From NCBI RefSeq assembly GCF_001922345.1, contig NZ_CP018811.1, positions 2,356,001 through 2,420,000 on the forward strand: 64,000 nt of DNA. Reading direction: 5' to 3'. Position 1 is the first letter of the stretch. Each line of letters starts with the position of its first letter. Origin of the DNA: Paraburkholderia sp. SOS3 (GTDB lineage Bacteria > Pseudomonadota > Gammaproteobacteria > Burkholderiales > Burkholderiaceae). The notes under the pieces are model-generated. The model worked only from the letters and a program-made list of their open reading frames with translations. It was not told the origin of the DNA and did not search any database. The translations under genes and the position numbers were made by a program. Below, one piece after another: positions 1 through 8,834 of this stretch.

Positions 1-411
1 GAGGTGGTGTTTATCCGCCATCACACGCGCGCGGAGGAAGTCGACGAAGACACGTTTTTTCATTCGACCGAAAGCGGCGGGACGGTCGTATCGAGCGCGC
101 TCGAGTTGATGCAGAAGATACTCGACGAGCGCTATTCGCCCACTGAATGGAATATTTACGGCGCGCAGGCGTCGGATGGCGACAACTGGACCGATGATTC
201 GCCCAAATGCCGCAAGATCCTCGCAGATGATATTCTCGAGAAGGTGCGGTATTTTGCTTATATTCAGGTTACGCCTGAAGAACAGAACCTGTGGGTCGAG
301 TATGCGCAGCTTGCGCAGACCGTGCCGCATCTGGCGATGAAGAAGGTCGAGACAGCCGCGGATATTTATCCGGTGTTCCGTGAACTGTTCGAGAAGCATG
401 TGGAAGTATGA
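1..411 (+). CDS. YeaH/YhbH family (DUF444) protein, C-terminal part
   Basis: The reading frame is open from the first base, so the gene begins upstream; about 136 C-terminal residues are present. They match the end of the DUF444/YeaH family, a von Willebrand A-like fold, with the recognisable stretches [15 protein letters not shown] and [12 protein letters not shown]. In enterobacteria yeaH lies with the serine kinase gene yeaG (prkA) and functions with the SpoVR-like ycgB in nitrogen starvation and stationary-phase stress. The next gene here is spoVR, so prkA probably lies just outside the window on the left. The biochemical role of the family is not established. Confidence 0.9.
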   Translation, partial: EVVFIRHHTRAEEVDEDTFFHSTESGGTVVSSALELMQKILDERYSPTEWNIYGAQASDGDNWTDDSPKCRKILADDILEKVRYFAYIQVTPEEQNLWVEYAQLAQTVPHLAMKKVETAADIYPVFRELFEKHVEV

Positions 412-611
412 CGACCAGACATTTGCACAACGAGGCGCGCGGCTACGAGCCGGAGCGCAAGAAAGGCGAGCAGGCAGGCGACAAGGTGGAGCATGCCGAC
501 ACCGGCGTTCATAAGGTCTACGTACCGGACGCCGGAAAAAGCGGGCCACGTGAAGCCGGTCAAGCACAGGGACAAACCGGGGCGCCCAGCATCGGGCAGA
601 GGGAAGTCCGT

Positions 612-2135
612 ATGAACGTAGCCGATAGACGGCCGTTGCCGTGCCCGTCCGACTGGACCTTCGAACTGATCGAAGAGTACGACACACATATCTCGCATGT
701 TGCGGAGCAATACGAACTCGACGTGTACCCGATCCAGCTCGAGCTGATCAGCTCCGAGCAGATGATGGATGCCTACGCGTCGGTCGGCATGCCCGTCAAC
801 TACCGTCACTGGTCGTTCGGCAAGCACTTCCTGTCGACCGAAAAGAGCTACCGGCGCGGGCAGATGGGTCTCGCCTATGAGATCGTCATCAATTCGAACC
901 CGTGTATCGCGTACCTGATGGAAGAGAACACGATGACGATGCAGGCGCTCGTCATCGCGCATGCGGCGTACGGCCACAACTCGTTCTTCAAGGGAAACTA
1001 CCTGTTCCGCCTGTGGACCGATGCGCACGCGATCATCGATTACCTCGTGTACGCGAAGAACTACATTGCCGATTGCGAAGAGCGCTATGGGCTCGACCGC
1101 GTCGAAGAGTTGCTCGACTCGTGCCACGCGCTGATGAACTATGGCGTGGACCGTTACAAGCGGCCGCAAAAGCTGTCGCTGCAAAAGGAACTCGAAGCGC
1201 GCCGCGAGCGCGAGGCGTATCTGCAGTCGCAGGTCAACGAATTGTGGCGCACACTGCCGAGCAGGCAGATCCAGCTGCCCGAGGAAGAGGAGGGCCGTTA
1301 TCCGCCGGAGCCGCAGGAGAACCTGCTGTATTTCGCGGAAAAGAACGCGCCGCTACTCGAGCCGTGGGAACGCGAAGTGATTCGCATCGTGCGCAAGATA
1401 GGTCAGTACTTCTATCCGCAGCGACAGACGCAGGTGATGAACGAAGGCTGGGCGACGTTCTGGCATTACACGCTGCTCAATACGATGTACAACGAGGGCA
1501 AGCTCGAAGACGGCTTCATGATGGAGTTCCTGCACTCGCACAGCAACGTCGTCTATCAGCCGCCCGTGACGAAACCGTACTACAGCGGCATCAATCCGTA
1601 CGCACTCGGCTTTTCGATGATGAGCGACATTCGCCGCATCTGCGAGAACCCGACTGAAGAAGATCGGGGCTGGTTCCCGGAACTGGCGGGCAGCCCCTGG
1701 TTGCCGGCCATGCATTACGCGATGCGCAACTTCAAGGACGAGAGCTTCGTCGCACAGTACCTGTCGCCGCATCTGATCCGCGAAATGCGGCTCTTCTCGG
1801 TGCTCGACGACGACATGCGCGACGCGCTCGAGGTATCCGCGATTCACGACGACAGCGGCTATCAGTATGTCCGGCAGGCGTTGTCCCGGCAATACGACAT
1901 TCACCATCGCGAACCGAACATTCAGGTGTGGTCGGTCAATACGCGCGGCGACCGCAGTCTTACGCTGCGGCACTTCATGAGCGACAACCGTCATCTGTCC
2001 AACGACAGCGACGAAGTGCTGAAGCACATGGCGCGGCTGTGGCAATTCGACGTGTTTCTCGAAAGCGTCGACGAGAATGGGACCGTGCGCAAGCGCTATG
2101 AATGTCGTTACACAGCGCCGACAGTGAGGGTCTAG
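612..2135 (+). CDS. SpoVR family protein
   Basis: SpoVR/YcgB family, cytoplasmic, function unknown, normally co-expressed with PrkA and YeaH. Seen: long diagnostic stretches such as MPVNYRHWSFGKHF, AHAAYGHNSFFKGNY and NEGWATFWHYT. The ATG at 612 gives 507 residues, close to the roughly 510 of E. coli YcgB, and follows a good ribosome-binding site (AGAGGGAAG). The same frame stays open back to an ATG at 408 that overlaps the DUF444 stop, adding 68 hydrophilic residues with no family match, so a longer coupled form is possible but less likely. The Rho-independent terminator at 2191 closes the unit. Confidence 0.93.
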   Translation: MNVADRRPLPCPSDWTFELIEEYDTHISHVAEQYELDVYPIQLELISSEQMMDAYASVGMPVNYRHWSFGKHFLSTEKSYRRGQMGLAYEIVINSNPCIAYLMEENTMTMQALVIAHAAYGHNSFFKGNYLFRLWTDAHAIIDYLVYAKNYIADCEERYGLDRVEELLDSCHALMNYGVDRYKRPQKLSLQKELEARREREAYLQSQVNELWRTLPSRQIQLPEEEEGRYPPEPQENLLYFAEKNAPLLEPWEREVIRIVRKIGQYFYPQRQTQVMNEGWATFWHYTLLNTMYNEGKLEDGFMMEFLHSHSNVVYQPPVTKPYYSGINPYALGFSMMSDIRRICENPTEEDRGWFPELAGSPWLPAMHYAMRNFKDESFVAQYLSPHLIREMRLFSVLDDDMRDALEVSAIHDDSGYQYVRQALSRQYDIHHREPNIQVWSVNTRGDRSLTLRHFMSDNRHLSNDSDEVLKHMARLWQFDVFLESVDENGTVRKRYECRYTAPTVRV

Positions 2136-2190
2136 CGTTCTTTCGATTCTTTCTTTTTAATTACGGTCGACAAAACGTTAGTTTTTTTAG

Positions 2191-2217
2191 GGCCAGCCTT
2201 ACCGGGCTGGCCTTTTT
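2191..2217 (+). terminator. Rho-independent terminator after spoVR
   Basis: An 8-bp perfect stem (GGCCAGCC / GGCTGGCC) with a 6-nt loop is followed by five T. It lies 55 bp after the spoVR stop. The remaining 278 bp up to kgtP hold no gene that I can support; they should contain the kgtP promoter, but no clear -35/-10 pair is visible. Confidence 0.85.
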
Positions 2218-2495
2218 CATTGGACCAGATCATTGCAACGGCCTGTCTGGCGGGATTTATCTCACAGGCGCCGTCGTCGCGGGTTGCGCCGCAGATGCAC
2301 GCGGAGGCGCCATTTTTAACCGCCCATCCACGCTATTTCATCCCCGGCGCACGCCGATATCCGATAACATACGGACCCTGCGACAGCTTTCATTTATATG
2401 AACGACGCACGTGTGACCGATGAAAATTGAAAGTTAAAAATAAAAGCGCGCCGCCGCCGCTCATATTCATTCCAACAAGGGACAGACAAAGCATC

Positions 2496-3794
2496 ATGGT
2501 CGACCAGACTGTTTTCACTCCAGCACACGATACGCGCCGGCGTATCTTCGCCATCGTCGGCGCCTCGTCGGGCAATCTCGTCGAGTGGTTCGACTTCTAC
2601 GTCTACTCGTTCTGCGCGCTGTATTTCGCGCCCGCGTTCTTTCCGAAGGGCGATACGACCACCCAGCTGCTCAACACCGCGGGCGTGTTCGCCGCGGGCT
2701 TCCTGATGCGTCCGATCGGCGGCTGGTTCTTCGGGCGCCTGGCCGACAAGCGCGGCCGGCGCTTCGCAATGATGGTGTCGGTGTTCATGATGTGCGGCGG
2801 CTCGCTCGTCATTGCCGTGCTGCCGCCGTATGCGCAGATCGGCGTGCTTGCGCCAGCGCTGCTGCTCGTGGCGCGCCTGTTCCAGGGACTCTCGGTGGGC
2901 GGCGAATACGGCACGAGCGCGACGTACATGAGTGAAGTCGCGCTGCAGGGCCGTCGCGGCTTTTTCGCGTCGTTCCAGTACGTAACGCTGATCGGCGGCC
3001 AGCTGTGCGCGCTGCTCGTGCTCGTGATCCTGCAACAGACGCTGACCACCGACGAGCTCAAGGCATGGGGCTGGCGCGTGCCATTCGTGGTCGGCGCTCT
3101 CGCCGCGCTTGTCGCGCTGTATCTGCGCAAGTCGCTCGACGAAACGTCGACGGCGGCGAGCCGTCAGCGCAGCGACGCGGGCACGCTCGCCGGCATGTGG
3201 AAGCACAAGGGCGCGTTCCTCACGGTGATCGGTTTCACGGCGGGCGGCTCGCTGATCTTCTACACGTTCACGACCTATATGCAGAAGTACCTCGTGAACA
3301 CGGCACACATGAGCGCGAAGACCGCAAGCAATGTGATGACGGTCGCGCTGCTCGCCTACATGCTGATGCAGCCGCTGTTCGGCGCGCTGTCGGACCGCAT
3401 CGGCCGCCGCCAGTCGATGATCCTGTTCGGCCTCTTCGCGACGATCGGCACGGTGCCGCTGCTGCATGCGCTCAAGGATGTGACGAGTCCGTATATCGCA
3501 TTCGTGCTCGTGGTGGTGGCGCTCGCGATCGTGAGCTTCTATACGTCGATCAGCGGTCTGATCAAGGCGGAAATGTTTCCGCCTGAAGTGCGCGCGCTGG
3601 GCGTGGGGCTTTCGTATGCGGTCGCCAATGCGATCTTCGGCGGCTCCGCCGAGTATGTCGCGCTGTGGCTCAAGCAGGCCGGCAGCGAGTCGATGTTCTA
3701 CTGGTACGTAACCGTGCTCTGCGCGATCGCCGGCCTCGTGTCGCTCCGCATGCGCGACCCGTCGAAGGTTGGGTATCTGCGCGACGAACCCTGA
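2496..3794 (+). CDS. kgtP: Alpha-ketoglutarate:H+ symporter (MHS family MFS permease)
   Basis: Imports 2-oxoglutarate with protons across the inner membrane. With the ATG at 2496 the product is 432 residues, the same length as E. coli KgtP. Seen: [16 protein letters not shown] in TM1, the MFS loop signature around [26 protein letters not shown], and [14 protein letters not shown], all typical of KgtP rather than ProP or ShiA. An upstream in-frame ATG at 2427 would add 23 unconserved residues; the 2496 start has an AAGGGA site 12 bp upstream. The gene stands alone between two terminators. Confidence 0.93.
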   Translation: MVDQTVFTPAHDTRRRIFAIVGASSGNLVEWFDFYVYSFCALYFAPAFFPKGDTTTQLLNTAGVFAAGFLMRPIGGWFFGRLADKRGRRFAMMVSVFMMCGGSLVIAVLPPYAQIGVLAPALLLVARLFQGLSVGGEYGTSATYMSEVALQGRRGFFASFQYVTLIGGQLCALLVLVILQQTLTTDELKAWGWRVPFVVGALAALVALYLRKSLDETSTAASRQRSDAGTLAGMWKHKGAFLTVIGFTAGGSLIFYTFTTYMQKYLVNTAHMSAKTASNVMTVALLAYMLMQPLFGALSDRIGRRQSMILFGLFATIGTVPLLHALKDVTSPYIAFVLVVVALAIVSFYTSISGLIKAEMFPPEVRALGVGLSYAVANAIFGGSAEYVALWLKQAGSESMFYWYVTVLCAIAGLVSLRMRDPSKVGYLRDEP

Positions 3795-3801
3795 TGCAAG
3801 G

Positions 3802-3824
3802 GCGCCGCTTTGCATAAGCGGCGC
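3802..3824 (+). other. Perfect hairpin just after kgtP
   Basis: Nine-bp arms (GCGCCGCTT / AAGCGGCGC) with a 5-nt loop start 8 bp after the kgtP stop. No T-tract follows, so it is more likely an mRNA 3'-end stabiliser or a Rho-related hairpin upstream of the true terminator at 3869. Confidence 0.5.
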
Positions 3825-3868
3825 AAAGGGTCATGCGCCCGCAACGCGCATCGATCAGACGTAAAAAG

Positions 3869-3903
3869 ACGGCGGCCACGGTCTAACCGGGCCGCCGTTT
3901 TTT
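3869..3903 (+). terminator. Bidirectional Rho-independent terminator
   Basis: The stem ACGGCGGCC / GGCCGCCGT is followed by T6 on the plus strand and, read on the minus strand, by T5 (the A-run at 3864-3868). It sits between convergent kgtP and the small minus-strand gene ending at 3913 and can end both transcripts. Confidence 0.85.
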
Positions 3904-3912
3904 CATGGGCGT

Positions 3913-4083
3913 TCAGCCTACCGGCGTTTCGCCTTCGCCCGGCTTCTTGCCCGGCTGGTCCGACGGGGCCTGCTTGCGGTTCTGATCGTTGCGCTCAGGC
4001 ATCTTGCTCTTCTCGTTGTCGTTGTGTTTCGGCTGCGTCGGATGCTCGATGTCGCCGCCAGGCTGCGTGGTCGTCTGATTCAT
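3913..4083 (-). CDS. Small hydrophilic protein, 56 aa
   Basis: An ATG at 4083 preceded by GGAGAT at proper spacing opens a 56-codon frame ending in TGA immediately before the bidirectional terminator. The product (start MNQTTTQPGGDIEHPTQPKH, end PGEGETPVG) is rich in Gln, Asn, Lys, Glu and Pro, has no hydrophobic segment and should be disordered. It resembles the short hydrophilic stress-associated proteins scattered in Burkholderiaceae genomes. Function is unknown. The good ribosome-binding site plus the dedicated terminator are the main arguments that it is real. Confidence 0.7.
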   Translation of the reverse strand: MNQTTTQPGGDIEHPTQPKHNDNEKSKMPERNDQNRKQAPSDQPGKKPGEGETPVG

Positions 4084-4273
4084 TTGCTGATCTCCGGGGA
4101 AGCTGGTTGTGATCGATCAGCAAACAGCGGACCAGCAACGAGCGAGCCGCGCGAGCCACGCGAATCGTGCATTAGCTTTGTTAGACTCGAATGCTGGCCC
4201 GCTGCCCCTGGGGGGGCTGGCTGACGCGCACACCAGTATCGGACCCGAAGACGCGCCAAACCGGAGACTCACG

Positions 4274-4504
4274 ATGACGAGAATCGCATTCGAAGATTTC
4301 GAGCGGCGGGTTGTCGAGCGCCATCTGATCAAAGGGCACGTGTACGAAAACGCAGCCGCGCTCGTCGAGCGCGCGAATGCGTGGATCGCGCAACGCGGTG
4401 TCGACGTCATCAATATAGAAAGCCTGTCGACGTTCGGCTCCGGCGACGATACGAGCGTCAGTCACTGGTATTCCGGTATCCGCGTCTGGTACCGGGCGCA
4501 GTGA
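4274..4504 (+). CDS. Small conserved hypothetical protein, 76 aa
   Basis: The ATG at 4274 follows a CGGAG site at 7-bp spacing. The 76-residue product has no signal peptide or membrane segment and looks like a compact mixed alpha/beta protein (helix around FEDFERRVVERHL, strand around VDVINIESL, tryptophans near the C-terminus). I do not recognise a named family. It is convergent with the secreted-protein gene ending at 4565; the 60 bp between hold no clear terminator. Confidence 0.7.
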   Translation: MTRIAFEDFERRVVERHLIKGHVYENAAALVERANAWIAQRGVDVINIESLSTFGSGDDTSVSHWYSGIRVWYRAQ

Positions 4505-4564
4505 GCGAGCTACCCGAACGGCGAAACGAACGCGCCATAGCAATCGCGCCGGCAAAACGCGCGG

Positions 4565-5011
4565 CTACTTGCCCGACACCACGAGCTTGAGCTTGTTCGC
4601 ACCGGCGGTGGTCGCAGTGATTTGCGTCCGCGCGTTGCGCGCACCGATATAGAAATGCTGCCGCGCCGGCGAATTCACATCGTGTGTCGCATCCGGCAGG
4701 CACGACGCAATATCGGCGGCGACGGCCTGCAATGCCGTCGCGCTCGAACCGGCGTCGCCATGCGGCGTCCATACGCATTGATAGCTCGCATGCGAGCCGC
4801 TGCATTGCGCATCGTCGCCGTACGGTTGCGCGACGCCCTGACCATCCGCAGGCGACAACTGCGCGAATCCGCCGGGAGCGGCCGCGACGATCCGTTTGAG
4901 CGCGGCGCACGGGCTAGGCGCATCGTCGGCGCGCGCAATGGCCGGCACCAGCAAAGCCAGCGTCGCGCCAGCCACAGTAGCGCGGAACAGGGTGGAGCGG
5001 TGCGAGTCCAT
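4565..5011 (-). CDS. Small secreted protein, 148 aa
   Basis: The ATG at 5011 has a strong GAGGAGG site; the frame is open further upstream but without conserved sequence. The first 27 or so residues form a Sec signal peptide (hydrophobic VAGATLALLVPAIARA, cleavage after ARA). The mature part has cysteines that could form disulfides (PSPCAALKR, DAQCSGS, YQCVW, SCLPDA), fitting a periplasmic protein. No family was recognised. Confidence 0.75.
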   Translation of the reverse strand: MDSHRSTLFRATVAGATLALLVPAIARADDAPSPCAALKRIVAAAPGGFAQLSPADGQGVAQPYGDDAQCSGSHASYQCVWTPHGDAGSSATALQAVAADIASCLPDATHDVNSPARQHFYIGARNARTQITATTAGANKLKLVVSGK

Positions 5012-5135
5012 CTGTGCCTCCTCGAAAAGACAGGTGACGAAGTCTTCAAGCAGACTTCGTTCCTGGCGCGCAGCGTTCACGCGGCATTTCGACGGCGCAT
5101 CGGCACCGGCTCGCGTTGCGACCGGCTAATCGGGC

Positions 5136-6461
5136 TCACCCCGCGCGATGTTCGCCGTCGCGTTCGAGCGAACGCGTTCGTCTCAAGTCGGGAAACAGGC
5201 GCATCCACAGCATGGCGACGGCGATCGTCGCGATGCCGCCCGCCAGCACCGCGCGCCGCGCCCCCCACCAGCCGGCCGTCACGCCTGATTCGAATTCGCC
5301 GAGCTGATTGGACGTGCCGATAAAGAGTGAGTTGACCGCGCTCACGCGCCCGAGCATCTCGTCGGGCGTGCGCAACTGCACGAGCGACAGCCGCACGACG
5401 ACGCTGATCACGTCGGACGCGCCGAGCACCACGAGCGCAAGCAGCGACACGATGTACTGATGCGACAGGCCGAACACGGCTGTTGCGACACCGAACACGA
5501 TCACGCCGCAGAACATCGCGCAGCCGGGACGGTTCTTCAACGGGAAGCGCGCGAGCCACAGCGTCCCGGCGAGCGCGCCGACGGCCGACGCCGAGCGCAG
5601 CAGACCGAGGCCGAGCGGCCCCGTGTCGAGGAAATCGCGTGCGAAGACGGGCAGCAGCGCGGTCGCGCCGCCGAACAGGACCGCGAACAGATCGAGCGAC
5701 AGCGCGCCGAGAATGACCGGCTCGCGGAAGATAAAGCGGATACCCGAAAACACCGACTCGAGCGTGACCGGAGGGCGCGTCGCGGGCTTCGCATGCAGCG
5801 GAATGCTCGAGACGAGCAACACGGCCGCGGCGAACGACAGCGCGCAACCAAGATAAGCCGGGCCGGCGCCGATGCCGTACAGCAGCCCGCCCAGCGCGGG
5901 GCCGACGATTTGCGCCGCCTGGTTCGCCGAAGTCGACCATGCAGTCGCGCGCGGCAACTCGGCGCGCGACACGACGGCCGGCAAGAGCGACGCAATGGCG
6001 GGGCCCTCGAACGCTCGCGCGGCGCCGACGCATGCGGCAAGCACGTAGATGATCGGCGCGTCGATCCAGCCGCCGTAAGTGCCGAGCGCGAAGACCGCGG
6101 CAGCCGCGCATTCGATCGTCTGGCACACCGCGGCAATGCGTCGCCGGTCGTAGCGGTCGGCCACGTGCCCGACGACGAGCGTCAGCATGAACATCGGCAG
6201 GAATTGCGCGAGCCCGACGATGCCGAGCGCGAACGCGCTCTTCGTGAGCGCATAGATATGCCAGCCCATGGCGACCGCGAGCATCTGGAACGACAGCGAG
6301 GACAACACACGCGTGCACCAGAAGCGCTGGAACGCGCCGCGTTTCGGCACGCGTTCGCTTGCGCCGTCGCTAGCGGGCAAACCGGGGTTGATGTCGCGAG
6401 GGCGGTCGGACGAAGTGGCGGACGGCGCAGAGGCGGACTGCGTTGGTGACGGCTCGTTCAT
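5136..6461 (-). CDS. MFS exporter, EntS/MFS_3-like
   Basis: A 441-residue inner-membrane major-facilitator protein with about 11-12 hydrophobic segments. The N-terminal half contains the MFS loop VVGHVADRYDRRRIAAV and the RVLSSLSFQMLAVAMGWHIYALT type TM1 seen in the EntS/MFS_3 drug and siderophore exporters. The start at 6461 removes an unconserved upstream extension and leaves a 50-residue hydrophilic N-terminus; its ribosome-binding site is weak. The substrate cannot be told. No siderophore genes are nearby, so enterobactin-like export is not implied. Confidence 0.82.
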   Translation of the reverse strand: MNEPSPTQSASAPSATSSDRPRDINPGLPASDGASERVPKRGAFQRFWCTRVLSSLSFQMLAVAMGWHIYALTKSAFALGIVGLAQFLPMFMLTLVVGHVADRYDRRRIAAVCQTIECAAAAVFALGTYGGWIDAPIIYVLAACVGAARAFEGPAIASLLPAVVSRAELPRATAWSTSANQAAQIVGPALGGLLYGIGAGPAYLGCALSFAAAVLLVSSIPLHAKPATRPPVTLESVFSGIRFIFREPVILGALSLDLFAVLFGGATALLPVFARDFLDTGPLGLGLLRSASAVGALAGTLWLARFPLKNRPGCAMFCGVIVFGVATAVFGLSHQYIVSLLALVVLGASDVISVVVRLSLVQLRTPDEMLGRVSAVNSLFIGTSNQLGEFESGVTAGWWGARRAVLAGGIATIAVAMLWMRLFPDLRRTRSLERDGEHRAG

Positions 6462-6628
6462 CGCGTTGTTGTTGTGCCGGGCGAAACCGGCGGTGCCTCG
6501 TCTGTGCACTGCGTCGTGCACCGCGCGGTACAGCATGCGGACGGCCGGGTGAGCGGCTCGAGTCCGACAGACGGCTAACGGGAAAGCGCGCCAGCCGGCG
6601 CGCACGAGCGGGGAGTGTAAATGAAAAC

Positions 6629-7060
6629 TTACTGCGGCGACTGGATCTTCTGCGGCTTCTTCGGCTTCTCGACCTTGCTGTATTCGAATGCCGGCGTCGC
6701 CTTCAGCGCCTCTTTCGTCGCGCCCGGCAGATAGAAGTTGCCGTTCTTCAGATCGAATGCCTGGATCGGCACCGCGACATTGTGCGAGCCAACGCCGAGA
6801 AAGCCCCCCGTCGAGATCACCGCAGCCGAGAGCGAGCCGTCCGGGGCGATCACAAGATCGAAAATCGAACCGATTTTCTCGTTCGAATCGTTATAGACCG
6901 GCTTGCCGAGGATGCCCTTCTTGGCGCTCCAGCCTTGCAGCAACGCTTGCGATTGCTGGACGCTGACGCCCAGCGTCTGCGTGCCGGCAACTTGCGCATG
7001 GGCGCTCGCGGCCGCCAGCACGGCAACTGCGATCAAGGCTTGGGAAAACGCTTTCTTCAT
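6629..7060 (-). CDS. Secreted PRC-barrel domain protein
   Basis: 143 residues with a Sec signal peptide (AVAVLAAASAHA, cleavage near residue 22) and an AAGGAG ribosome-binding site. The middle carries the PRC-barrel core (KPVYNDSNEKIGSIFDLVI, then VISTGGFLGVGSHNVAVP). The C-terminal tail is Lys/Pro-rich. PRC-barrels bind RNA or proteins in other contexts; the exported single-domain versions of Burkholderiaceae have no assigned role. It is a paralogue of the cytoplasmic-looking PRC protein at 8835-9347; both share the STGGFLG / SSGGFLG signature. Confidence 0.85.
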   Translation of the reverse strand: MKKAFSQALIAVAVLAAASAHAQVAGTQTLGVSVQQSQALLQGWSAKKGILGKPVYNDSNEKIGSIFDLVIAPDGSLSAAVISTGGFLGVGSHNVAVPIQAFDLKNGNFYLPGATKEALKATPAFEYSKVEKPKKPQKIQSPQ

Positions 7061-7122
7061 ATCGACTCCTTTTTTAGTCAGCCCGGGGTGGGCGAAAGCA
7101 ACAAAAAGACCTGCAGATGCTC

Positions 7123-7142
7123 ACCTAGGGAAACCCCTAGGT
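7123..7142. promoter_or_regulatory. Palindromic candidate operator
   Basis: ACCTAGGG-AAAC-CCCTAGGT, a perfect 8-bp inverted repeat, lies between the divergent PRC-barrel gene (start 7060) and the small membrane-protein gene (start 7197). A -10-like TAGAAT is at 7161-7166, so the palindrome covers the place of a -35 element. No T-tract follows on either strand, which argues against a terminator. The regulator is unknown. Confidence 0.45.
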
Positions 7143-7196
7143 AAAAACCCTTATTTGAGATAGAATAGCGATGCTTGCCAAATATTGAGAATCGTC

Positions 7197-7406
7197 ATGC
7201 CGCATCAGTATCAAGTATTCGAAAAGATTGCATTTTCATTGGTCGTGCTGTCGGCCGTCGTTTGCTCGTCGTTTATCGCCTACGAAAGCAGCCCTGAGTT
7301 GCAGTACGCCGTGGCCGTGACGGAGAAGCTCGACTGGACCGCGAATTACGCGGCCGTCTGCGTTTCGCCGATGGCGACCGCGTGCACCGAATACCCGGGC
7401 GACTAA
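7197..7406 (+). CDS. Small single-pass membrane protein, 69 aa
   Basis: Starts at ATG 7197 (MPHQYQVFEK). One hydrophobic segment (IAFSLVVLSAVVCSSFIAY) lies near residues 10-29, followed by a short hydrophilic tail with two cysteines. It could be an uncleaved signal anchor or a secreted peptide. A TTG four codons upstream is a weaker alternative start. Likely transcribed from the -10-like TAGAAT at 7161. Function unknown. Confidence 0.55.
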   Translation: MPHQYQVFEKIAFSLVVLSAVVCSSFIAYESSPELQYAVAVTEKLDWTANYAAVCVSPMATACTEYPGD

Positions 7407-7513
7407 GTCTTCAATTCGTAACAACCCGCTACCGTACACGGTCGGGCGCGATTTTGCAGTAATAGTCGGAGACGTGAAGAAAGACGTGGGCCAGACGCGT
7501 TGCGCGCAAGTGC

Positions 7514-8167
7514 CTAGCGACGATGCCTGGCGGCATCGCGTGCGAGCCGGCCCGCTGCCCGCAGCGCCTGCACGATGTCCGCATAAACGCGTTCGCGCGT
7601 CGTGCGATCGGGGGCGCGCAGCGCGAACGAAGGATGCCACGTCGGAACCACTTGGTGCCCGTCATGTTCGAGCACCTGACCGATCACCTCGCGCAGCGGC
7701 ATACCGCGCGTCTCGAGCACGGCTTTCAATGCGGTCGCGCCGAGCGCGACGACTACAACCGGTCCGACGCTCGCGAGCTCCTTCTCCAGCCAGTAGCGAC
7801 ACGCGGCGATCTCGCGTTGCGCGGGCGTTTTATGCATACGCCGTTTGCCGCGCGGTTCCCACTTGAAATGCTTGACCGCGTTGGTCACGAAGACGTCCGT
7901 CCGTTTGACGCCGGCTTCATCGAGCGCATCGTCGAGTAATTGTCCTGCCGGGCCGACGAACGGTTTGCCCGCGCGGTCCTCGCTGTCGCCGGGCTGCTCG
8001 CCGACCATCATGATCGGCGCGTGGCGCGGCCCGGCGCCAGGTACCGCTTGCGTCGCGTCGCGCCATAACGCGCAGCGACGACACGCATCGAGGCGCGCGG
8101 GCTGTTGCAGCGGGTCGACCTCGGGCGCGCCGCGCTCGTCCTCGCCCGGGTCTTCGTTCTTGCCCAC
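7514..8167 (-). CDS. UdgX-type uracil-DNA glycosylase / uracil-DNA binding protein
   Basis: Base-excision repair protein of the UdgX group of Fe-S-type UDGs. Seen: GEQPGDSED at residues 56-64, FVGPAGQLLD, NAVKHFKW, the UdgX-specific R-loop here written KRRMH (108-112; normally KRRIH), and WHPSF (177-181). In studied UdgX the loop histidine (here His112) becomes covalently joined to the abasic sugar after uracil removal. Only three cysteines are visible (29, 32, 123), whereas related enzymes use four for the 4Fe-4S cluster. The start is GTG at 8167 with a poor ribosome-binding site, 16 bp after the DUF4142 gene, so translation probably depends on that upstream gene. Confidence 0.88.
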   Translation of the reverse strand: MGKNEDPGEDERGAPEVDPLQQPARLDACRRCALWRDATQAVPGAGPRHAPIMMVGEQPGDSEDRAGKPFVGPAGQLLDDALDEAGVKRTDVFVTNAVKHFKWEPRGKRRMHKTPAQREIAACRYWLEKELASVGPVVVVALGATALKAVLETRGMPLREVIGQVLEHDGHQVVPTWHPSFALRAPDRTTRERVYADIVQALRAAGRLARDAARHRR

Positions 8168-8183
8168 GGCAATATGCCCCGCG

Positions 8184-8780
8184 TTACTTGCTAGCCATCA
8201 CGTTTTTCTTCTTCGCGAGTTCCTCCGCCATTGCGTAATGATGCTGAATGGTCGGTAGCGCCTTTTGCGCGGCCTTCTTGATGCTCGCGTCCTGACCGTT
8301 TTGCGCCTCGTCCTGGAACGCAGCGATGGCGTCCTTATGGCCTTGCAAGCCGAACTTGCTGATGTAGGCCGAATCGAACTCTGCGCCCTTGAGCGAACGG
8401 ATGCTGTCGAGCGCCGACGTATCGGCTTCCTTCGGCACATCGACGCCATGCGGCACCGCGGCCTTCAATTGCAACGAGAGCTTGGTGTGATCGGCGATCA
8501 TTCGCGCGGCGAAAGCCTTTACGCTTTTATCGTTCGATTGACGCATCGCGAGCTTTGCCGCGTCGATTTCAGTTGTGCCCGCAACGGCTGCGGTGTGCAC
8601 GAACTGACGGTCGGTATCCGATAGCGCCTGTGCGCCATTTTTCGACGCCGCTGCCGGGTTGTCCGTCGCATTTTGCGTCGTGTTTTGCGCGTAAGCGGCG
8701 TTCACACCCGCGGCGAGCGGGGCAATCGTCAAGGTGGCTGCAACGAACGCAGCCTCGAATCCCTTTTGTGGCAATTTCAT
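8184..8780 (-). CDS. Exported DUF4142 protein
   Basis: 198 residues with a signal peptide ending near AAYAQ and a GGGAGG ribosome-binding site. The body is the four-helix DUF4142 fold, a ferritin-like bundle: LSDTDRQFVHTAAVAGTTEIDAAK, MIADHTKLSLQL and HHYAMAEELA. DUF4142 proteins are periplasmic or outer-membrane associated and widespread in soil proteobacteria; their activity is not established. It is followed after 16 bp by the udgX gene. Confidence 0.88.
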   Translation of the reverse strand: MKLPQKGFEAAFVAATLTIAPLAAGVNAAYAQNTTQNATDNPAAASKNGAQALSDTDRQFVHTAAVAGTTEIDAAKLAMRQSNDKSVKAFAARMIADHTKLSLQLKAAVPHGVDVPKEADTSALDSIRSLKGAEFDSAYISKFGLQGHKDAIAAFQDEAQNGQDASIKKAAQKALPTIQHHYAMAEELAKKKNVMASK

Positions 8781-8834
8781 GAAACCTCCCAGTTGTGTGT
8801 GTTGAATGCCGGTATTTGCAGCGCGCCGACGTGC

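Noticed and set aside
408..611. N-terminal extension of SpoVR from the ATG overlapping the DUF444 stop
   Set aside because: The 68 extra residues are not part of the family, and a good ribosome-binding site precedes ATG 612; kept only as an alternative.
2394..3815. Long minus-strand open frame (473 codons) opposite kgtP
   Set aside because: Arg/His/Glu-rich shadow of a strongly recognised gene on the other strand; typical of high-GC DNA.
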